NCBI RefSeq assembly: GCF_000716605.1
Contig: NZ_JNXE01000035.1
Location: forward strand, 1 to 64,000
Source of the DNA: Streptomyces sp. NRRL F-525
GTDB taxonomy: Bacteria > Actinomycetota > Actinomycetes > Streptomycetales > Streptomycetaceae
Length of the DNA: 64,000 nt
Direction: 5' to 3'
This document shows, in pieces, positions 24,647 to 32,672 of the stretch; positions within the stretch are counted from its first letter, which is position 1; each line of letters begins with the position of its first letter. The notes below the pieces were generated by a model. The model ran no database searches. It had not been told where the DNA came from and saw nothing but the letters and a program-made list of their open reading frames with translations. The translations under genes and the position numbers were made by a program.

Positions 24647-25489
24647 TTATCCGCTCGATGTTTGGTTCTCGTGAACGGGCGGTGTGGCGGAGCAGAAGAC
24701 ACAACGGTCGCCGATGACGTCGATACCGCACCAGTGGCACACGGACTGCCGTACAGAGGTGACCAGTTGGTACAGCACCGACAGGTCGGGCAGATACGTA
24801 CAGAACTCGATCAGCTTGTTCGTACCCCACCAAGTCACCGATTCGGCGGGCAGGGTGGCCTCGCGCAGCCCCATCGCGTTCCACGCCGGGGCGAGGGTGG
24901 TGCCGATCCAGTCGGACTGGAGCTGCCCCTTGGCGACCAGCATCCAGGTGCCGAACTCCGGCCCCTCCAGGGTGACTCCGGGGCCGACCCGGACCAACTG
25001 CGGCTCGGGGTGGGCGATCACCGCGAACTGACTGCCGGGCACCCAGGACTTGGCGTGCTGCTTGAGGCCGACGGGGACCCGGTCCAGCTTGGTGACCGAG
25101 CCGAGGAGCGCGCCGGCGTGGATGTAGTGCGTGAGCAGCCGGCCCGCCGAGGCGAGCACGCCGGGACTGAGGTCGCAGGACGCGAGCTGCCTCAACTGCC
25201 GGGCCAGGACGGCGAGTCCGAGCGGGGGAAGATTCGGGCGGAACAGGGCGATCCGGTCGGTCTCCAGGATGGACCGGATCGTGTGCAGCCGTCGGTCGAC
25301 GCCCTCGGACACGGCCTGCGAGGACACGACGACGACATGTCCGTGCTGGTCGATCAGGGCCTGCATCTCCGACAGCGCCTGGTCCAGCGGTCGTTGATCG
25401 AGGTCCCGCAGGACGACGGCGGGCAGGGTCCGTTCGTCCTGTGGCGGCAGCGCCATGTCGGCGCTGGTCACGGCAATGGCAGTTGGCAC
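24647..25489 (-). CDS. Unknown protein with C-terminal zinc ribbon at the head of the Tad locus
   Basis: 280 residues from GTG at 25489. The body is alpha/beta (HVVVVSSQAVSEGVDRRLHT near 50-70; WVPGSQFAVIAHPEPQLVRV near 147-166) and looks soluble. The C-terminus carries CHWCGIDVIGDRCVFC (about 254-269), a four-Cys zinc ribbon. No catalytic motif is seen. It lies 103 bp upstream of cpaB on the same strand and is probably the first gene of the transcript. A regulatory or assembly role is guessed only from position. Confidence 0.7.
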   Translation of the reverse strand: MPTAIAVTSADMALPPQDERTLPAVVLRDLDQRPLDQALSEMQALIDQHGHVVVVSSQAVSEGVDRRLHTIRSILETDRIALFRPNLPPLGLAVLARQLRQLASCDLSPGVLASAGRLLTHYIHAGALLGSVTKLDRVPVGLKQHAKSWVPGSQFAVIAHPEPQLVRVGPGVTLEGPEFGTWMLVAKGQLQSDWIGTTLAPAWNAMGLREATLPAESVTWWGTNKLIEFCTYLPDLSVLYQLVTSVRQSVCHWCGIDVIGDRCVFCSATPPVHENQTSSG

Positions 25490-25708
25490 GCGCAGCTCCC
25501 CGTCTCACGCCTGTCGGCCCACCGGCATTACTCCGGCACACCGAGTTGACTTCACTGCGTGACTACCTCAGCACTGTAACCACGCCCCTGTGACCGGAGA
25601 ACAGCGTTTCTGTAGCTGTGCGGCAACTGTCATCGCACACAACACGCCAAATCGGGGCAGGTCGCGCATCTGATCACGCGGGGAGCACCGGGACCGACGT
25701 CGGCGAAG

Positions 25709-25747
25709 TTGGTCTGGACCTCTTGACATCAGATTGGTCTGGACCAA
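25709..25747 (+). promoter_or_regulatory. Chitinase promoter with DasR/chitin direct repeats
   Basis: Two copies of TTGGTCTGGACC (25709-25720 and 25734-25745) flank TTGACA at 25723-25728. Streptomyces chitinase promoters are known for 12-bp direct repeats TGGTC.AGACC. around the -35 box, bound by DasR-type regulators. The second copy is nearly palindromic (TTGGTC, TG, GACCAA). The rest of the 335-bp gap between 25490 and 25824 shows nothing else recognisable. Confidence 0.85.
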
Positions 25748-25824
25748 CTCTGGACTTCCAGCGGTGGCCACCGTCGGCACAGTCACAGTCACAGCCCCTC
25801 CAAACTCCCCCACCGGAGGCATCA

Positions 25825-27531
25825 GTGGACCGCGCACCAGGCATGCCCGTACTCGGAAAAAGACGTCTGTGGGCCGGGGTCGCCCTGGCCGCCCTCGCCC
25901 TCTCCTTCGCGGGCACCGGCCAGGCGTCCGCCGCCGACATCAACAACGCCAAGAACGCCGGCTTCGAGTCGGGCCTGACCAACTGGACCTGTACGGCGGG
26001 CAGCGGCACGACCGTCTCGTCCCCGGTCCACAGCGGCGCGGCGGCCCTGAAGGGCACCCCGGCCGGCCAGGACAACGCCCAGTGCAGCGAGCCGGTGGCG
26101 GTGAAGCCCAACTCGACGTACACGCTGAGCGCTTGGGTGCAGGGCGGCTACTCCTACCTGGGCGTCACGGGCACGGGCACGACGGACGTCTCGACATGGA
26201 CCCCCGACACCGCGTCGTGGAAGCAGCTCTCGACGACGTTCACGACGGGCGCGTCCACCACGTCCGTCTCGGTCTACACGCACGGCTGGTACGGCCAGGC
26301 CGCGTACTACGCGGACGACATCTCGGTCTACGGCCCCGACGGCGGCGGTGGCAGCGACCCGGCCCCGACGGTCCCGGCGACACCGACGGGTCTGAGCGTG
26401 CCCTCCACGACGTCCTCGTCGGTCTCCCTCGCCTGGAGCGCGGTGTCGGGAGCGACGGGCTACAACGTCTACCGCGGCGGCACGAAGATCACGGCGGTGA
26501 CGGGAACGTCGGCCACCATCACGGGACTTGCGGCCTCGACGGCGTACTCCTTCCAGGTCACGGCGACCAACTCGGCCGGTGAGTCGGGCAAGTCGACGGC
26601 GGTGACGGGCACGACGACGGCGACCGGCGGCAACGGCGGTACGGGGCTGCCGAAGCACGCGGTGACCGGCTACTGGCAGAACTTCAACAACGGCGCGACC
26701 GTCCAGAAGCTCTCGGCCGTCTCCTCGCAGTACGACATCATCGCGGTGGCCTTCGCGGACGCGACCTCGACGCCGGGCGCGGTCTCCTTCACGCTCGACT
26801 CGGCCGGCCTCGGCGGCTACACGGTCGACCAGTTCAAGGCGGACATCGCGGCCAAGCACGCGGCCGGCAAGAAGGTCGTGATCTCGATCGGCGGCCAGAA
26901 CGGCACGATCTCGGTGAGCGACTCGACGTCCGCGACGAACTTCGCCAACTCCGTCTACTCCCTGATGCAGACGTACGGCTTCGACGGCGTCGACATCGAC
27001 CTGGAGAACGGCATCAACGCCACCTACATGACACAGGCGTTGAGGTCCCTCTCGGCCAAGGCGGGCTCGTCCCTCGTCATCACGATGGCCCCGCAGACGA
27101 TCGACATGCAGTCCACGTCGAACGCGTACTTCCAGACGGCCCTGAACATCAAGGACATCCTCACGGTCGTCAACATGCAGTACTACAACAGCGGCACGAT
27201 GCTCGGCTGCGACGGCAAGGTCTACGGCCAGGGCACGGTCGACTTCCTGACGGCGCTGGCCTGCATCCAACTCCAGGGCGGGCTCGCCCCGTCCCAGGTG
27301 GGCCTGGGCCTCCCGGCCTCGACGAGCGCGGCCGGCAGCGGCTATGTCTCCCCCACCGTCGTGAACAACGCCCTCGACTGCCTCACCGCCGGCACCAACT
27401 GCGGCACCTTCAAGCCGTCGAAGACGTACCCCGACCTGCGGGGCGCGATGACGTGGTCCACCAACTGGGACGCGGCCGCGGGGAGTTCGTGGTCCAACTC
27501 GGTGGGAGCGCATGTGCACGCGCTGCCGTAG
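25825..27531 (+). CDS. Secreted GH18 chitinase with CBM and Fn3 domains
   Basis: 568 residues from GTG at 25825, five bases after GGAGG. A signal peptide with RKR-like basic start and Ala-rich end (about 1-37, ending ASAAD) leads to a carbohydrate-binding domain (about 40-170; NAGFESGLTNWTC), an Fn3 domain (about 180-262; LAWSAVSGATGYNVYRGG), a Gly-rich linker and a GH18 barrel (about 275-568). The barrel has VVISIGG and the catalytic FDGVDIDLE (Glu near 393). It should hydrolyse chitin outside the cell. Expression is predicted to be induced by chitin through the upstream repeats. A strong terminator follows. Confidence 0.95.
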   Translation: MDRAPGMPVLGKRRLWAGVALAALALSFAGTGQASAADINNAKNAGFESGLTNWTCTAGSGTTVSSPVHSGAAALKGTPAGQDNAQCSEPVAVKPNSTYTLSAWVQGGYSYLGVTGTGTTDVSTWTPDTASWKQLSTTFTTGASTTSVSVYTHGWYGQAAYYADDISVYGPDGGGGSDPAPTVPATPTGLSVPSTTSSSVSLAWSAVSGATGYNVYRGGTKITAVTGTSATITGLAASTAYSFQVTATNSAGESGKSTAVTGTTTATGGNGGTGLPKHAVTGYWQNFNNGATVQKLSAVSSQYDIIAVAFADATSTPGAVSFTLDSAGLGGYTVDQFKADIAAKHAAGKKVVISIGGQNGTISVSDSTSATNFANSVYSLMQTYGFDGVDIDLENGINATYMTQALRSLSAKAGSSLVITMAPQTIDMQSTSNAYFQTALNIKDILTVVNMQYYNSGTMLGCDGKVYGQGTVDFLTALACIQLQGGLAPSQVGLGLPASTSAAGSGYVSPTVVNNALDCLTAGTNCGTFKPSKTYPDLRGAMTWSTNWDAAAGSSWSNSVGAHVHALP

Positions 27532-27546
27532 CACTCGGTAGGCGGG

Positions 27547-27591
27547 GAGGGTGGGGAGCGCGGCCGCTGTCGGGGCGCGCTCCCCACCCTC
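27547..27591 (+). terminator. Terminator after the chitinase gene
   Basis: A perfect 16-bp inverted repeat (GAGGGTGGGGAGCGCG at 27547-27562, CGCGCTCCCCACCCTC at 27576-27591) with a 13-base loop, 16 bp after the stop codon. No long T run follows, as is usual in Streptomyces. Confidence 0.85.
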
Positions 27592-27645
27592 TCGGTTAGG
27601 TTGACGTGATCATCCGTGACGTCGACCTCCTGGCAGGTGCCTCGT

Positions 27646-28920
27646 ATGCCTTTACCCACCCGGCTCGGACTCCTCCGCGAACCGGACTTCGGACGCCTCT
27701 TCGCCGCCACCGCGCTCGGGCAGTTGGGCGACCGGATCATTTTCCTCGCTCTGCCGCTCGTCGCCATCGTGGCGCTGGACGCGGACGAGTTCCAGGTCGG
27801 ACTGCTGACCGCGATGACCACGGCGGGTTCGCTGCTGGTCGGGCTGCCGGCGGGCGCGTGGGTGGACCGGATGCGGAAACGGTCGGTGATGATCAGCACC
27901 GACCTCACGCGGGCGCTGGTGCTCGTGACGGTGCCGGTGGCATGGTGGGCGGGTCTGCTCACCGTGTGGTGGCTGTACGCGGTCGCGTTGGTGCACGGGG
28001 TGCTGACGGTCTTCTTCGATGTGGCGTACGTCAGTTACCTGCCGCATCTGGTGGGGCGCGACAACCTCGTCGAGGGGAACGCGAAGCTCTCGGCGATCCG
28101 CTCGGTGACGAGCATCAGCGGGCCGGGGATCGCCGGGCCGCTGGTCGGGTGGGTCGGTGCGCCCGCGACGCTGTTGGTGAGCGCGGCCGGGATGGCGATG
28201 TCGGGGCTGCTGGCGATCACCATCCGCAAGCAGGAGCCGCAGCCCGAACGGGAGTTGGGGCCGAGCGAGCGGTCTCGGCTGGGCCGGGACATCAAGGAGG
28301 GCCTGAGGTTCGTCCTCAAGTACCCCGCCCTGCGCGCGATCATGCTGAGCGACGCGATCTTCAACCTCTTCCTGGTGATGTACCAGACCATGCTTCTGGT
28401 CTTCCTGGAACGGGAGTTGGGCCTCGACTCCGCCGGTATCGGCCTCGTCCTCTCGGGGATGGGCTGCGGCGCGCTGCTGGGCGCGCTGTCGGCGACCCGG
28501 GTCGCCCGGTGGGTCGGCCAGGGCCGGGTCATCTGGCTCGCGTCGCTGGTGACGTGCCCGCTGACCGTCCTGATGCCGTTGGCCCACCCGGGCTGGAGCG
28601 TGTGCGTGGCGGCGGCCGGCCTCGCCTCGCTCTCCTTCGGCGGAGTCGTCCGCGTCGTGGCCCAGTCCAGCTTCCAGCAGGCCCTCACCCCTGACCGGCT
28701 CCTGGGCCGCGTGAGCGCGACGGCCCGGTTCGTGTCCTGGGGCGGGATCCCGCTGGGCGGACTGCTGGGCGGGACGTCGGGCTCGGTGTTCGGCGCTACG
28801 GCGACCCTGTGGATCGGCGCGGCGGGCATGACGGTGAGCGTCCTCCCGAACTTCCTGTCACCGCTGCGCACGATGCGCACGCTCCCGACAGAGAGCGACG
28901 AACTCGACGCCGTGGCCTGA
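27646..28920 (+). CDS. MFS transporter with a TTA codon at position 3
   Basis: 424 residues from ATG at 27646 (MPLPTRLGLLREPDFGRLFA), with about twelve hydrophobic segments. The N-terminal loop pattern GAWVDRMRKR and central DAIFNLFLVMYQTM fit the efflux/MFS-3 group. A GTG at 27616 in the same frame is an alternative start. The third codon is TTA (27652-27654), rare in Streptomyces and dependent on the bldA tRNA, so translation may be limited to later development. No substrate can be inferred, and neither neighbour is functionally related. Confidence 0.85.
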   Translation: MPLPTRLGLLREPDFGRLFAATALGQLGDRIIFLALPLVAIVALDADEFQVGLLTAMTTAGSLLVGLPAGAWVDRMRKRSVMISTDLTRALVLVTVPVAWWAGLLTVWWLYAVALVHGVLTVFFDVAYVSYLPHLVGRDNLVEGNAKLSAIRSVTSISGPGIAGPLVGWVGAPATLLVSAAGMAMSGLLAITIRKQEPQPERELGPSERSRLGRDIKEGLRFVLKYPALRAIMLSDAIFNLFLVMYQTMLLVFLERELGLDSAGIGLVLSGMGCGALLGALSATRVARWVGQGRVIWLASLVTCPLTVLMPLAHPGWSVCVAAAGLASLSFGGVVRVVAQSSFQQALTPDRLLGRVSATARFVSWGGIPLGGLLGGTSGSVFGATATLWIGAAGMTVSVLPNFLSPLRTMRTLPTESDELDAVA

Positions 28921-28944
28921 GAGTTCCCCCCTGGCCAGCCCCCG

Positions 28945-29169
28945 TCAGTCCTTCTTCCCACCCTCCGCGGCCTGCGCGGCGAGCCGCTCCACCAGGTCCT
29001 GTGCCTTGTCGACCGCGGTGTCGATCTGCTCGCTGTGCTTGCCGTCCGTCTTCTCGTCGACGAGATCCCCGGCCTTCTCCAGCCCGTCGGCGATCTTGTC
29101 CCCGTGCTCCTCGGCGATCTCCTCGGCCTTGTCCTTGAGCTTCCCCAGGTCTCCCAGGTTGTCGAACAC
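28945..29169 (-). CDS. Small antitoxin-like protein (MT0933 type)
   Basis: 74 residues, almost entirely charged helix (MFDNLGDLGKLKDKAEEIAE, then DKIADGLEKAGDLVDEKTDG), ending GGKKD. The pattern of short repeats with D-K-A and a DLVDEKTGGKH-like end is what I know as the Rv0909/MT0933 antitoxin family, very common in Streptomyces and usually without an evident toxin next to it. No toxin is adjacent here; the neighbours are a transporter ending 24 bp away tail-to-tail and an unrelated membrane protein. The antitoxin role is therefore a family label rather than evidence. Confidence 0.75.
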   Translation of the reverse strand: MFDNLGDLGKLKDKAEEIAEEHGDKIADGLEKAGDLVDEKTDGKHSEQIDTAVDKAQDLVERLAAQAAEGGKKD

Positions 29170-29322
29170 GACAGTCCCCCTCGCTGCGACAGGCTTACGC
29201 GGTCAAGGACATGGTCGTCACGCCCGGCCCCGGAGGACAAGGTGGCCCCACCCCGGACACCCCGGCGGACGGAGGCGTGGGGCGGGGCGTGTTCGGGGCG
29301 CACGTGGGCCGGGGCGAGGGGT

Positions 29323-29868
29323 TCAGATCAGCGCCCCGACGAGCCCGATCGCGAACAGAGTGAAGACCGCCGCCACGATCAGGCCGACCACCGCCATCGG
29401 CACGAGGGCGATCAGGCCCGCCGGGCGTCGTAGCACCGGCTTGCCGGGGTCGAGGGGCGGGCGCCAGCCCCAAGTCGTGGGTGCGGGGAGGTCGTTGAGG
29501 ACGGAGCGGGCGGAGAGGAGGTTCACCAGGAGCGTCACCGGGGTGATGAAGGCCGACAACGGGCCCCACCAGCCCAGCATCAGGGTGTTCGTCTGCATCC
29601 CGCGGAATATGGCCGTACCGCAGGTCTTGCAGAACACGCCCTGGTGGCGCAGGAATCGCATCATCACGATCATGCCCTGGTGGCCCCGGACACTGACCCG
29701 CGCGGCGGGGCCCGCGCCGCACACCTGGCACAGGGGGACGATCGGCGCGGGTGCCGGCACGGCGCCCGGCGGGCCGTATGCCGGATGCGGTGTCCGGTAG
29801 GGCGCCGACTGGTACGGGTTCTGGTACGGCGCCTGGGTGGGGGGAACGGGCGGCGGGGTGGTCAACAA
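29323..29868 (-). CDS. Zinc-ribbon membrane protein of unknown function
   Basis: 181 residues: a Pro/Tyr-rich N-terminal stretch (1-45), a C-x2-C pair (CQVCG, about 47-51) matched by FCKTCG (about 79-84), a hydrophobic segment near 98-118 and a C-terminal one (LIALVPMAVVGLIVAAVFTL). The four cysteines flank a short basic domain and should bind a zinc ion on the cytoplasmic side. This layout is common in Streptomyces but not tied to a function I know. It is transcribed away from the sigma-factor gene that starts 168 bp beyond. Confidence 0.75.
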   Translation of the reverse strand: MLTTPPPVPPTQAPYQNPYQSAPYRTPHPAYGPPGAVPAPAPIVPLCQVCGAGPAARVSVRGHQGMIVMMRFLRHQGVFCKTCGTAIFRGMQTNTLMLGWWGPLSAFITPVTLLVNLLSARSVLNDLPAPTTWGWRPPLDPGKPVLRRPAGLIALVPMAVVGLIVAAVFTLFAIGLVGALI

Positions 29869-30035
29869 AGCCTCCGGCGAAGATCAAACAACCGGTGAAG
29901 CACCCTACCCGCCCCGCCTGCCGAGCCTCGCCGCCCCGGCGATTCCCCCGGACCTGAAACATTTCTGTGGGCCCACCGCATCAGTACAAGTGAGGGCGGT
30001 GCTCGCAACAGCCCGCGAAAACAGGGGGATCAGGC

Positions 30036-30554
30036 ATGAGACGACACGAACGTGCCGACGAGTACGCGGAGTTCGCCTCAGCGCGCGCCGGGCATCTCTA
30101 CCGGTCCGCCTGTCTGCTGACCGCCGGGGACACGCATCTCGCCGAGGACCTGGTCCAGGAGACCCTCGGCAAGCTGTACGTCGGCTGGGGCCGGCTGACC
30201 CGGGTCGGCAACCCCGCCGGGTACGCCCAGACCGTCCTCACCCGTACCTACCTCGCCCACCAGCGGCGCCGCAGCAGCACCGAACGCGCCACCGACGTCC
30301 TGCCCGACCTGCCCGACCCCGGCGCCCCCGGCTCCGACACACCGCTCCGGCTGACCCTGCTCCAGGCCCTCTCCCGGCTGCCCGCCAAGGACCGCGCCGT
30401 GGTCGTCCTGCGGTACTGGGAGGACCGGTCCGTCGAGGAGACCGCCGATGTGATGCACGTCAGCTCGGCCGCCGTACGCACCCGCTGCGTCCGCGCGCTC
30501 GGCCGGCTGCGCGAACTGCTCGGCGAGAACCTCGACGAGTACGCCCGCCCCTGA
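30036..30554 (+). CDS. SigE-family ECF-type sigma factor
   Basis: 172 residues with AGGGGG before ATG. Region 2 is about 10-70 (AEDLVQETLGKLYVGWGRLT) and region 4 about 110-165 (LSRLPAKDRAVVVLRYWEDR, then VSSAAVRTRCVRALGRL). Both are present and intact, with no extra domain, as in the SigE-family short sigma factors of actinobacteria. Upstream, CTGAAACATTTC at about 29953-29964 resembles an ECF -35 element (GAAAC), so it may autoregulate. The next gene, 88 bp on, encodes a membrane protein likely to be its partner. Confidence 0.9.
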   Translation: MRRHERADEYAEFASARAGHLYRSACLLTAGDTHLAEDLVQETLGKLYVGWGRLTRVGNPAGYAQTVLTRTYLAHQRRRSSTERATDVLPDLPDPGAPGSDTPLRLTLLQALSRLPAKDRAVVVLRYWEDRSVEETADVMHVSSAAVRTRCVRALGRLRELLGENLDEYARP

Positions 30555-30642
30555 ACACCTGTGGTCAGTCGCCAACTCCCGCCCTCTTCAAACCCTTTGT
30601 ACGAATCTCTCCCAAGCCCCTGATGCGAAACGGTGGTCCGCC

Positions 30643-31896
30643 ATGCCCGACACCCAGCACAGCGAACCCCTCGACCCCTTCGAGGAACGGCTCACCGCCG
30701 GCCTGCACGACGCGGGCAACGCCTTCGAGACCGACCGGGCAGCCCTCGCCACCGCCGGCGCCCTCAAGGGCCGCAGGCGCCTGCTGCGCCGCCGCAACGC
30801 CGCCGTGATGGGCGGCGCCGCCGGTATCGCCCTCGTCGGCGTGGGCGGCGCACTGCTGCTGCCCAGCGGGAACCCCGCCGAGGCACAGGCCGCGCACGCC
30901 ACCGGCGCGAGGCCCACGGCCACGTCCGCGCCCGCCCCCGTCTCCGGCGCCGCGCTCATCAACACGCTCGAAAAGCTGCTCCCGGAGGGCACGTTCGCGC
31001 AGGCCCAGGCCCGCGGCACCGACGAGGAACCGGGGCCGTACGTCCATGTCGTCTACGACGACGGCAAGGGCGCGTCGGCCGTCGAGGTCGGCCTGGGACG
31101 GGTGCAGCCGGGCAGTGACCAGGCGCGACAGACGACCCGGTGCCCGGGGAAGGCGCTCACGCACTACGACGCGTGCGGCACGAGCCGGCTGGCGGACGGG
31201 TCGGTGGTCATGGTCCTTCAGGGGTACGAGTATCCCGACCGCCGGGTGGACACCAAGTTGTGGAGCGCCGAACTCGTCACCCCGCAGGGCCAGCACGTCA
31301 GCATCAGCGAGTGGAACGCCGCCGCCGAGAAGGACTCACCGATCACCAGGAGCCAACCGCCGCTGTCCCCGGCCCAGTTGAGGAAGGTGGCCGCCGCCGC
31401 GGCCTGGCGGGACGCCATCGACGCGATGCCGGTGGACCCCAACTCCCAGGACACCCAGCCCAGTTCGAGCGAAACGGGCACTCTCCTGTCCGTCACCTCG
31501 ACGCTCCGGACCCTGCTGCCGAAGGGCCTCACCGTGTCCGAGGCGAGCGACACCGACGACGCCGGGTTCGGCTACGTCGTCGTCGACGACGGCAAGGGCA
31601 AGACCTTCGTCCAGGTCAACGTCCAGGCCGACATGTCGGATGTCGAGGGCCAGTTGTTCGGTTCCGACGCGGAGGTCCTGGCCGACGGCACCAAGGTCGC
31701 CGAGCATCAGGGCCCGGGCGAGAAGGGCGGCTCGGGTGTCGTGATGTGGACCGTCGACACCATCAGGACCGACGGGCGGCGGGTGGTGATCAGCGCCTTC
31801 AACTCCGGCGCCCAGGACACCCCCGCGACCCGCACGGCCCCGGCCCTGACCATGAGCCAGCTCCGGCAGATCGCGCTCAGCCCGAACTGGATCTGA
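30643..31896 (+). CDS. Membrane protein partner of the sigma factor, internally duplicated
   Basis: 417 residues. A short cytoplasmic region (1-60, helical, with RRRLLRRRN just before the membrane) is followed by one membrane helix (about 48-72) and a long extracytoplasmic part. That part holds two related lobes: LINTLEKLLPEG with VVYDDGKGASAVEVG (from about 105), and LLSVTSTLRTLLPKG with VVVDDGKGKTFVQVN (from about 281). The topology is that of an anti-sigma factor with an external sensor, but the cytoplasmic part shows no clear zinc-type anti-sigma motif. Role as regulator of the preceding sigma factor is inferred from the gene pair. Confidence 0.8.
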   Translation: MPDTQHSEPLDPFEERLTAGLHDAGNAFETDRAALATAGALKGRRRLLRRRNAAVMGGAAGIALVGVGGALLLPSGNPAEAQAAHATGARPTATSAPAPVSGAALINTLEKLLPEGTFAQAQARGTDEEPGPYVHVVYDDGKGASAVEVGLGRVQPGSDQARQTTRCPGKALTHYDACGTSRLADGSVVMVLQGYEYPDRRVDTKLWSAELVTPQGQHVSISEWNAAAEKDSPITRSQPPLSPAQLRKVAAAAAWRDAIDAMPVDPNSQDTQPSSSETGTLLSVTSTLRTLLPKGLTVSEASDTDDAGFGYVVVDDGKGKTFVQVNVQADMSDVEGQLFGSDAEVLADGTKVAEHQGPGEKGGSGVVMWTVDTIRTDGRRVVISAFNSGAQDTPATRTAPALTMSQLRQIALSPNWI

Positions 31897-31937
31897 TCAG
31901 CACGGCAGTTGGTCCGACGCCGGGCAGAGCACAGAAC

Positions 31938-32597
31938 TCAGTCCTCGCGGACCTCTGCCTCCGCCGCGGCGAGCGCCGCCTCGTCCACCTCGTCGGACCC
32001 GTCGGCCTCGTCCTCGTCACCGTCGTCGAAGTACGCGTCGAGGACCGCGTCCAGCTGCGTCTCCCACTCGGCGAACCTGCTCCTGGCCGCCGCCTCGATC
32101 TCGATCGGGTACCAACGGCGGTCAGGCGTGTGCACCGTGATGGTGAACCGCTTGCCGAAGCGCGGGGACTCGGTCTCTATCGCGCCGATCTCGTCCCAGC
32201 GGAACTCGCAGGCCTGGTCGTCCAGGCGCAGTCGTACGCCCTTCCCGTCCGCGACGATCGCCGCACGGCGGTCGGACGCCTCGAAGACCGGCCCGTCGCT
32301 CTCGGACGAACCCTCGGCGTCCTCATCAGCATCGGCATCGGCGTCGCCATCGTCCTCGGCAACGGCCTTCTCCAGGTCGGCCTTCGCGGCCGGCGACTTC
32401 TCGGACCCTTCCGACTCGTTCGGTTCCTCCGGTGCCGCCGGCTTCTCGGCCTTCGCGTCCTCCGGCTCCGCATCTCCCGGCTTCGTGTCCTCCGGCTGGT
32501 CGGAGGACACGGCGGGTGCGGTGAGCCCGGGGACGAAGGCCGGGTCGAATCCGGCGCCCTCCAGGGGCTGGCTGCTCGAACCTATGCGCTGCTCCAC
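31938..32597 (-). CDS. Conserved acidic protein with PH-like C-terminal domain
   Basis: About 219 residues from GTG at 32597 (VEQRIGSSSQPLEGAG); a TTG further up (32645) is possible. CATACT lies seven bases before the GTG, so the message may be leaderless. Residues 30-115 are low-complexity Glu/Asp/Ala/Pro. The C-terminal 100 residues (AIVADGKGVRLRLDDQACEF, then RWDEIGAIETESPRFGKRFT) form alternating strands like a bacterial PH domain, followed by an amphipathic helix and acidic tail. No signal peptide. It ends tail-to-tail with the sigma-partner gene and lies beside the GntP gene. Confidence 0.75.
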   Translation of the reverse strand: MEQRIGSSSQPLEGAGFDPAFVPGLTAPAVSSDQPEDTKPGDAEPEDAKAEKPAAPEEPNESEGSEKSPAAKADLEKAVAEDDGDADADADEDAEGSSESDGPVFEASDRRAAIVADGKGVRLRLDDQACEFRWDEIGAIETESPRFGKRFTITVHTPDRRWYPIEIEAAARSRFAEWETQLDAVLDAYFDDGDEDEADGSDEVDEAALAAAEAEVRED

Positions 32598-32672
32598 AGC
32601 GCGAAGTATGGTCGACGATCCTGTGTCGGGCACAGCCAGCCCCAACTTTGTTATCAGACGCCTACAAGCGGC

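Noticed and set aside
28945..29169. A toxin-antitoxin pair
   Set aside because: Only the antitoxin-family protein is seen; no toxin gene lies beside it on either side.
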